From NCBI RefSeq assembly GCF_026967575.1, contig NZ_CP114054.1:248001-312000 (forward strand): a stretch of 64,000 nucleotides of DNA, read 5' to 3'. Shown in pieces: positions 58,997 through 64,000 of this stretch. The notes below the pieces were generated by a model, which had not been told where the DNA came from, did not search any database, and saw nothing but the letters and a program-made list of their open reading frames with translations. Origin of the DNA: Aurantiacibacter sp. MUD11 (GTDB lineage Bacteria; Pseudomonadota; Alphaproteobacteria; Sphingomonadales; Sphingomonadaceae). A program made the translations under genes and the position numbers. The stretch's first letter is position 1. Each line of letters opens with the position of its first letter.

Positions 58997-59668
58997 CTAG
59001 TCGCCCGCGGGCGCTTCTCCGGCGCTTTCTTCGGGTTCCGGCGGGAAGGGGCCGGTAGCCGCGACCATGCCGTCCGCTGTCTCGACAAGGTAGGCCTCTT
59101 CCGGTCCGGCAGGCGGCAGGGTGCTCTGCCAGAACAGGGTGATTTCCTCGCCCGCGTCCCAGCCGTCGCCGGCCTCGATCCGCCAGATCAGTGCGCCGTT
59201 GTCGATCTGCACGCCGATCGAATAGTCTTCGCCCAGCGCGCCGGTGGCCTGCACGCGGTTGAAGCCGATGACATTGGCGAAGCCCGTCGCGCGGCGCGAG
59301 GTGCGGAAGGAAGCAACCGGTCCTGCGCCTTCAGCGGGCACCACGCGGTGCACATAGGTGTAGACGGTGCCCTCTGGCTGGTCCTCGGGCACGCATTCTT
59401 CCGGTGCAGTCTCGCCTTCGGGCGTAGCGGGGCAGGTGACGAAAGACGTGATCTCCGCGACCACGCTTCCCTCGAAGGTCACCGTGCTCACCACTTCCGG
59501 CCCCTGCGGACCGACGATGCGCGGGCCAAGCTGCTGGTCGTTCAGCCCGGCGGACACCAGCGTGCGCGGGCCGGTGTTGGTCGGCGTCGGTGTGGGAGCA
59601 GGTTCGATCTCGGCCTGGCAGCCGCCAAGCACCAGCAGCAGGGGCAGGGCGAGGGCAGGTGTCCTCAA
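58997..59668 (-). CDS. Lipoprotein of unknown function
   Basis: A 223-residue lipoprotein with lipobox LGGC, Cys17, then a Pro/Thr linker (EPAPTPTPTNTGP). The rest is a soluble domain with no match I recognise (VVSTVTFEGSVVAEITSFVTCPATPEG) and an acidic Pro-rich tail. It sits between yqeY (overlap of 4 bases) and dnaG (33 bases) on the minus strand. Confidence 0.7.
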   Translation of the reverse strand: MRTPALALPLLLVLGGCQAEIEPAPTPTPTNTGPRTLVSAGLNDQQLGPRIVGPQGPEVVSTVTFEGSVVAEITSFVTCPATPEGETAPEECVPEDQPEGTVYTYVHRVVPAEGAGPVASFRTSRRATGFANVIGFNRVQATGALGEDYSIGVQIDNGALIWRIEAGDGWDAGEEITLFWQSTLPPAGPEEAYLVETADGMVAATGPFPPEPEESAGEAPAGD

Positions 59669-60117
59669 GAGAGCGCTTCCTTCACCCAGCCGCTGGCCCG
59701 GCCCATGTCGAGCACGGTGGCGTGGCGCTTCTTCAGCTCGCCCATCACGCGGCCCATGTCCTTCATGCCTTCAGCGCCGAGTTCGCCCTTGATCGCCTCG
59801 ATCACGGCCTTGGTTTCCTCCTCGCTCATCTGCTTGGGGAGGAATTCCTCGATCACGGCCAGCTCGGCCTTTTCCTGCTCGGCCAGTTCGGTGCGGCCGC
59901 CGTCCTCGTACATCTGGATCGATTCGCGGCGCTGCTTGGCCATCTTCTGCAGCACGTCGATCACCAGCGCGTCGTCATCGCCCGCCGATTCCTTGGTCCG
60001 CAGTTCGATGTCGCGGTCCTTCACCTTGGCGGCGATCAGGCGCAGCGCGGCGGTGCGTTCCTTGTTGCCGGCCTTCATGGCGGCGACGGTTTCGGTCTTG
60101 ATCTGGTCCCTCAGCAT
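59665..60117 (-). CDS. yqeY: GatB/YqeY domain protein
   Basis: A 150-residue YqeY-family protein, homologous to the tRNA-binding tail of GatB. MLRDQIKTETVAAMKAGNKERTAALRLIAAKVKDRDIE and the C-terminal EFLPKQMSEEETKAVIEAI...GMKDMGRVMGELKKRH match the family. Thought to act in amidotransfer or tRNA-related processes, not established. Start ATG 60117 chosen by family N-terminus. Commonly linked to dnaG-rpoD, as here. Confidence 0.9.
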   Translation of the reverse strand: MLRDQIKTETVAAMKAGNKERTAALRLIAAKVKDRDIELRTKESAGDDDALVIDVLQKMAKQRRESIQMYEDGGRTELAEQEKAELAVIEEFLPKQMSEEETKAVIEAIKGELGAEGMKDMGRVMGELKKRHATVLDMGRASGWVKEALS

Positions 60118-60269
60118 GGCGCTTTCGATTTCTTTCCTGTGGAAGTTTCGCCCCCCACTTAATGGAAGCCGTCGCAAAGCCAAGTCTTGTGCTTGACGAG
60201 TGTGCCGCCACACCCTAGCGGCTGGGACTTAGCACACATTGTCGGTCCACCTGATTCACGGGAGCCTCC

Positions 60270-61451
60270 ATGGCCTTTCTCGCTTCTTCGCGCGCGCAAC
60301 CCAAAGGAGCGACAGGAGTCCTCGTTCTGGCAGACGGAACCGTCGTCTGGGGCCGCGGCTTCGGCGCCACCGGCAGCGCGGTGGGCGAAGTCTGCTTCAA
60401 CACCGCGATGACCGGTTACCAGGAGGTGATGACCGATCCCAGCTACGCGGCGCAGATCGTCACCTTCACCTTCCCGCATATCGGCAACGTCGGCACCAAT
60501 GCTGAGGATGTCGAGAGCGCGGTCGAAAGCGCCGTGGGCTGCGTGGTGCGAGAGGACATCACCCGCTCCTCCAACTTCCGCGCCGAGGGCGAGTTCACCG
60601 ACTGGATGGTGAAGCACGGCAAGATCGGCCTGTCGGGCGTGGATACCCGGGCGCTGACTCGCCGCATCCGGCTGTCGGGCGCGCCTAATGCCGTGATCGC
60701 GCATGATCCGAATGGTGAGTTCGACCTCGATGCGCTGCTGCAGCAGGCGCAGGAATGGCCGGGGCTGGAAGGCATGGACCTCGCCCAGCGCGTGACCCGC
60801 GAAAAGCAGGAAGACTGGCAGGGCAGTTTCTGGCAGCTGGGCCATGGCTACGGCTCGGCCGAGAACGGCAGCCGTCCGCACGTCGTCGCCATCGACTACG
60901 GTGCCAAGGACAACATCTTCCGCAACCTGGTGAAGGCGGGGGCGCGGGTGACGGTGGTTCCCGCACGCACCCCGCTGGAGGAAATCCTCGCGCTGGAGCC
61001 TGCCGGCGTGTTCCTCTCCAACGGCCCGGGCGACCCGGCGGCGACCGGCGAATATGCCGTGCCGGTGATCAAGGCGCTGCTCGACAAGGACGTGCCGCTG
61101 TTCGGCATCTGCCTTGGCCACCAGATGCTGGCGCTGGCAGCGGGCGCGAAGACCACCAAGATGCACCAGGGCCACCGCGGCGCGAACCACCCCGTCCAGC
61201 GCGTGGGCGAGGGCTGGGGCGACACCGCCGGCCTGGTGGAGATCACCAGCATGAACCACGGCTTCGCGGTCGATGCCGACACCCTGCCCGCAGGTGTGGA
61301 GCAGACCCACGTCTCGCTGTTCGACGGCAGCAACTGCGGCATTTCGATCAGCGGCAAGAAGGCCTTCGGGGTGCAGTACCACCCGGAAGCGTCACCGGGG
61401 CCGCAAGACAGTTTCTACCTCTTTGAAAAGTTCGTGGGGATGCTCGACTAA
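60270..61451 (+). CDS. carA: Carbamoyl-phosphate synthase small subunit
   Basis: A 393-residue glutaminase subunit that feeds ammonia to CarB for pyrimidine and arginine synthesis. The CarA-specific N-terminus has [29 protein letters not shown], and the class I glutaminase has [15 protein letters not shown] with the catalytic Cys, plus HP/E residues in [11 protein letters not shown]. Divergent from yqeY across a 152-base gap with a possible TTGACG -35 at 60193. Confidence 0.97.
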   Translation: MAFLASSRAQPKGATGVLVLADGTVVWGRGFGATGSAVGEVCFNTAMTGYQEVMTDPSYAAQIVTFTFPHIGNVGTNAEDVESAVESAVGCVVREDITRSSNFRAEGEFTDWMVKHGKIGLSGVDTRALTRRIRLSGAPNAVIAHDPNGEFDLDALLQQAQEWPGLEGMDLAQRVTREKQEDWQGSFWQLGHGYGSAENGSRPHVVAIDYGAKDNIFRNLVKAGARVTVVPARTPLEEILALEPAGVFLSNGPGDPAATGEYAVPVIKALLDKDVPLFGICLGHQMLALAAGAKTTKMHQGHRGANHPVQRVGEGWGDTAGLVEITSMNHGFAVDADTLPAGVEQTHVSLFDGSNCGISISGKKAFGVQYHPEASPGPQDSFYLFEKFVGMLD

Positions 61452-61452
61452 A

Positions 61453-64000
61453 ATGCCCAAACGTACCGACATCTCCTCCATCCTCGTCATTGGCGCCGGT
61501 CCGATCATCATCGGCCAGGCTTGCGAGTTCGACTATTCCGGCACGCAGGCGATCAAGGCGCTGAAGGAGGATGGCTACCGCGTCGTCCTGGTCAATTCCA
61601 ACCCGGCCACGATCATGACCGACCCGGAGTTCGCCGACGCGACCTACGTCGAGCCGATCACGCCGGAAATCGTCGCCAAGATCATCGCCAAGGAAAGGCC
61701 CGATGCGCTGCTGCCCACCATGGGCGGGCAGACGGCGCTCAACTGCGCGCTGAAGCTGGAAGAGCAGGGCGTGCTGGAGAAGTACGGTGTGGAGATGATC
61801 GGCGCCAAGGCCGATGCCATCGACAAGGCCGAGAACCGCCAGCGTTTCCGCGCGGCGATGGACAAGATCGGCCTCGAAAGCGCGCGCTCCGGCGTCGCGC
61901 ACAACATGGACGAGGCATACGAGGTGCTGGAGCGCACCGGTCTTCCCGCCATCATCCGCCCGAGCTTCACGCTGGGCGGCACCGGCGGCGGCGTGGCCTA
62001 CAACAAGCAGGAATTCGAGCGCATCGTCCGTTCCGGCCTCGATGCCAGCCCGACCACCGAGGTGCTGATCGAGGAAAGCCTGCTCGGCTGGAAGGAATAC
62101 GAGATGGAAGTCGTGCGCGACAAGCACGACAACGCCATCATCATCTGCTCGATCGAGAACGTCGATCCGATGGGCGTCCACACGGGCGATTCCATCACCG
62201 TCGCGCCGGCGCTGACGCTGACCGACAAGGAATACCAGATCATGCGCACCGCCAGCATCAATGTGCTGCGCGAGATCGGCGTGGAGACGGGCGGTTCGAA
62301 CGTGCAGTTCGCAGTCAACCCGAAGGACGGCCGCCTGATCGTGATCGAGATGAACCCGCGCGTGTCGCGGTCCTCGGCCCTCGCGTCGAAGGCCACCGGC
62401 TTTCCCATTGCCCGCGTCGCCGCCAAGCTGGCCGTGGGCTACACGCTGGACGAGATCACCAACGAGATCACCGGCGCGACGCCGGCCTCGTTCGAGCCGA
62501 CCATCGACTATGTCGTCACCAAGATCCCGCGCTTCGCCTTCGAGAAGTTCAAGGGCGCCGAGCCGCTGCTCTCCACCGCGATGAAGTCGGTCGGCGAGGT
62601 CATGGCCATCGGCCGCAACTTCAAGGAATCGATGCAGAAGGCGCTGCGCGGCCTCGAAACCGGGCTCGACGGCTTCAACCGCGTGCCCGAGCTGGAAGGC
62701 AAGAGCCGCGATTTCATCACCGCTGCCCTGTCGCAGGCGACGCCGGACCGAATCCTCAAGATCGCACAGGCCTTCCGCGAAGGCTTCACGGTGGAAGAGA
62801 TCAACACGATCACCCACTACGACCCGTGGTTCCTGCGGCATATCGAGGAGATCATCTACGAAGAGCAGATGATCGCGCAGGAAGGCCTGCCCAACCAGGC
62901 CGACGAACTGCGCCGCCTGAAGGCCATGGGCTTCTCCGACAAGCGCCTCGCCACGCTGGCCGTGCGTTCGGTCGGTGTCGCGGGCGGCCTGGGGGAAACG
63001 CAGGCCAAGCGTTCGGGCCTTCTGCATGACGCCCTGCGCGCCATGGCGGGCGCCACCAGCGAACAGGAAGTGCGCGAACTGCGCCAGAAGCTGGGCGTGC
63101 TGCCGGTGTTCAAGCGGATCGACAGCTGCGCCGCCGAGTTCGAGGCGATCACGCCCTACATGTACTCCACCTACGAAGCGCCCAGCTTCGGCGAGCCGGA
63201 GAACGAGGCCTGGCCGTCCGACCGCGAGAAGATCGTCATCCTCGGCGGTGGCCCGAACCGCATCGGGCAGGGCATCGAGTTCGACTATTGCTGCGTCCAC
63301 GCCTGCTTCGCGCTGGCCGACGCGGGCTATGAGACGATCATGGTCAACTGCAACCCGGAGACGGTCTCGACCGACTACGACACCTCCGACCGCCTCTATT
63401 TCGAGCCGCTGACGGCCGAGGACGTGCTGGAAATCCTGCGCGTCGAGCACTCCAAGGGCACGCTGAAGGGCGTGATCGTGCAGTTCGGCGGGCAGACCCC
63501 GCTGAAGCTGGCGGGTGCGCTGGAAGAGGCGGGCATCCCGATCCTCGGCACCAGCCCCGATGCCATCGACCTTGCCGAGGACCGCGAGCGGTTCGCCAAG
63601 CTTGTCAACAAGCTGAAGCTGAAGCAGCCCGACAACGGCATCGCCTACAGCCACGAAGAGGCGCTCGCCGTGGCCCACCGCATCGGTTACCCGGTGCTGC
63701 TGCGCCCGTCCTACGTGCTGGGCGGCCGGGCGATGGAAATCGTCGACAGCGATGCGCAGCTGGAAAACTACATCAAGACCGCCGTGGACGTGTCGGGCGA
63801 CAGCCCGGTGCTGGTCGACCAGTACCTGCGCGACGCCGTGGAATGCGACGTCGATGCGCTGTGCGACGGCGAACAGGTCGTGATCGCAGGCGTCATGCAG
63901 CACATCGAGGAAGCCGGTGTCCACTCCGGCGACAGTGCCTGCTCGCTGCCGCCCTACAGCCTGTCCGACGAGATCGTGCAGGAAATGGAGCGTCAGGCCG
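61453..64000 (+). CDS. carB: Carbamoyl-phosphate synthase large subunit (truncated by window end)
   Basis: The reading frame from ATG 61453, 1 base after carA, runs open to the window end (about 849 codons), so the gene is partial. It starts [33 protein letters not shown]; the first ATP-grasp half has [10 protein letters not shown] and [20 protein letters not shown], and the second half begins [21 protein letters not shown] full CarB has about 1,100 residues, so roughly the last quarter is missing. Subunit partner of CarA. Confidence 0.96.
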   Translation, partial: MPKRTDISSILVIGAGPIIIGQACEFDYSGTQAIKALKEDGYRVVLVNSNPATIMTDPEFADATYVEPITPEIVAKIIAKERPDALLPTMGGQTALNCALKLEEQGVLEKYGVEMIGAKADAIDKAENRQRFRAAMDKIGLESARSGVAHNMDEAYEVLERTGLPAIIRPSFTLGGTGGGVAYNKQEFERIVRSGLDASPTTEVLIEESLLGWKEYEMEVVRDKHDNAIIICSIENVDPMGVHTGDSITVAPALTLTDKEYQIMRTASINVLREIGVETGGSNVQFAVNPKDGRLIVIEMNPRVSRSSALASKATGFPIARVAAKLAVGYTLDEITNEITGATPASFEPTIDYVVTKIPRFAFEKFKGAEPLLSTAMKSVGEVMAIGRNFKESMQKALRGLETGLDGFNRVPELEGKSRDFITAALSQATPDRILKIAQAFREGFTVEEINTITHYDPWFLRHIEEIIYEEQMIAQEGLPNQADELRRLKAMGFSDKRLATLAVRSVGVAGGLGETQAKRSGLLHDALRAMAGATSEQEVRELRQKLGVLPVFKRIDSCAAEFEAITPYMYSTYEAPSFGEPENEAWPSDREKIVILGGGPNRIGQGIEFDYCCVHACFALADAGYETIMVNCNPETVSTDYDTSDRLYFEPLTAEDVLEILRVEHSKGTLKGVIVQFGGQTPLKLAGALEEAGIPILGTSPDAIDLAEDRERFAKLVNKLKLKQPDNGIAYSHEEALAVAHRIGYPVLLRPSYVLGGRAMEIVDSDAQLENYIKTAVDVSGDSPVLVDQYLRDAVECDVDALCDGEQVVIAGVMQHIEEAGVHSGDSACSLPPYSLSDEIVQEMERQA

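Noticed and set aside
57485..60196. A 903-codon open frame antisense to dnaG, the lipoprotein gene and yqeY
   Set aside because: It covers several well-defined minus-strand genes and has no recognisable protein family; composition is typical of shadow frames.
60193..60221. TTGACG-N17-TAGCGG upstream of carA as a promoter
   Set aside because: The -35 is plausible but the -10 matches poorly; too weak to list as a feature.
61348..63924. An 858-codon open frame antisense to carB
   Set aside because: The plus strand encodes a perfect CarB in phase. The antisense product is His/Gly/Ala/Val rich with no domain, a by-product of high GC and codon bias.

Overview
The window is about 64 kb of continuous, GC-rich, densely coded bacterial chromosome. 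Few gaps exceed 200 bases and none exceeds 300. I saw no transposase, integrase, phage gene or CRISPR array. The gene set points to an alphaproteobacterium, most likely Sphingomonadales and plausibly Erythrobacteraceae: direct-repeat LexA boxes of the form GAAC-N7-GAAC, split imuA/imuB plus dnaE2, PstA with a long N-terminal domain, a PhoR-porin-PstSCAB-PhoU-PhoB block, small secreted proteins typical of the group and a carotenoid oxygenase. The family assignment is inference; the class is well supported.

Layout. 0-2 kb: NSS transporter and an FMN-fold stress protein. 2-13 kb: a DNA-damage region made of imuA-imuB and, 1.5 kb further on, a four-gene operon (radical SAM protein, DUF4130-UdgX fusion, error-prone polymerase DnaE2, extensin-like wall protein). 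Both units have a perfect alphaproteobacterial LexA box placed over or beside a promoter. 13-22 kb: a complete phosphate-starvation regulon on the minus strand (phoR, phosphate-selective porin, pstS-C-A-B, phoU, phoB) with 11-bp-periodic Pho boxes. 22.2-22.4 kb: two tandem tRNA-Glu genes. 22.5-26.1 kb: recJ and three little-known genes (DUF4261-like, AHH nuclease, orphan HPt). 26-32.6 kb: branched-chain amino acid synthesis (leuA with a leucine-rich leader peptide; ilvB-ilvN-membrane protein-ilvC with a terminator in its leader). 32.7-38.5 kb: miaA and serB (overlapping 5' ends), a frameshifted membrane protein gene, a nitroreductase, purL and a DUF2177 membrane protein. 38.6-47.4 kb, plus strand: xseB, ispA, coaD, cyclophilin, queA, carotenoid oxygenase, an ABC exporter, an outer-membrane DUF481 protein and tgt. 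47.4-52.2 kb, minus strand: rpsD, two small exported proteins, trmJ, nrdR, a small protein, glyA and rpiB. 52.2-60.1 kb: an NTF2-like protein, a GMC oxidoreductase, an orphan ParA and the yqeY-lipoprotein-dnaG-rpoD cluster. 60.2 kb to the end: carA and a truncated carB.

The most coherent system is the SOS module. Two physically separate units encode the ImuA-ImuB-DnaE2 mutasome together with a UdgX-type uracil-DNA cross-linking enzyme, a radical SAM DNA-repair candidate and a cell-wall enzyme. The shared LexA operators and the end-to-end gene overlaps argue that they are induced together. The other regulatory finds are a 15-residue leader peptide with four consecutive leucine codons upstream of leuA and a multi-unit Pho box in front of the porin.
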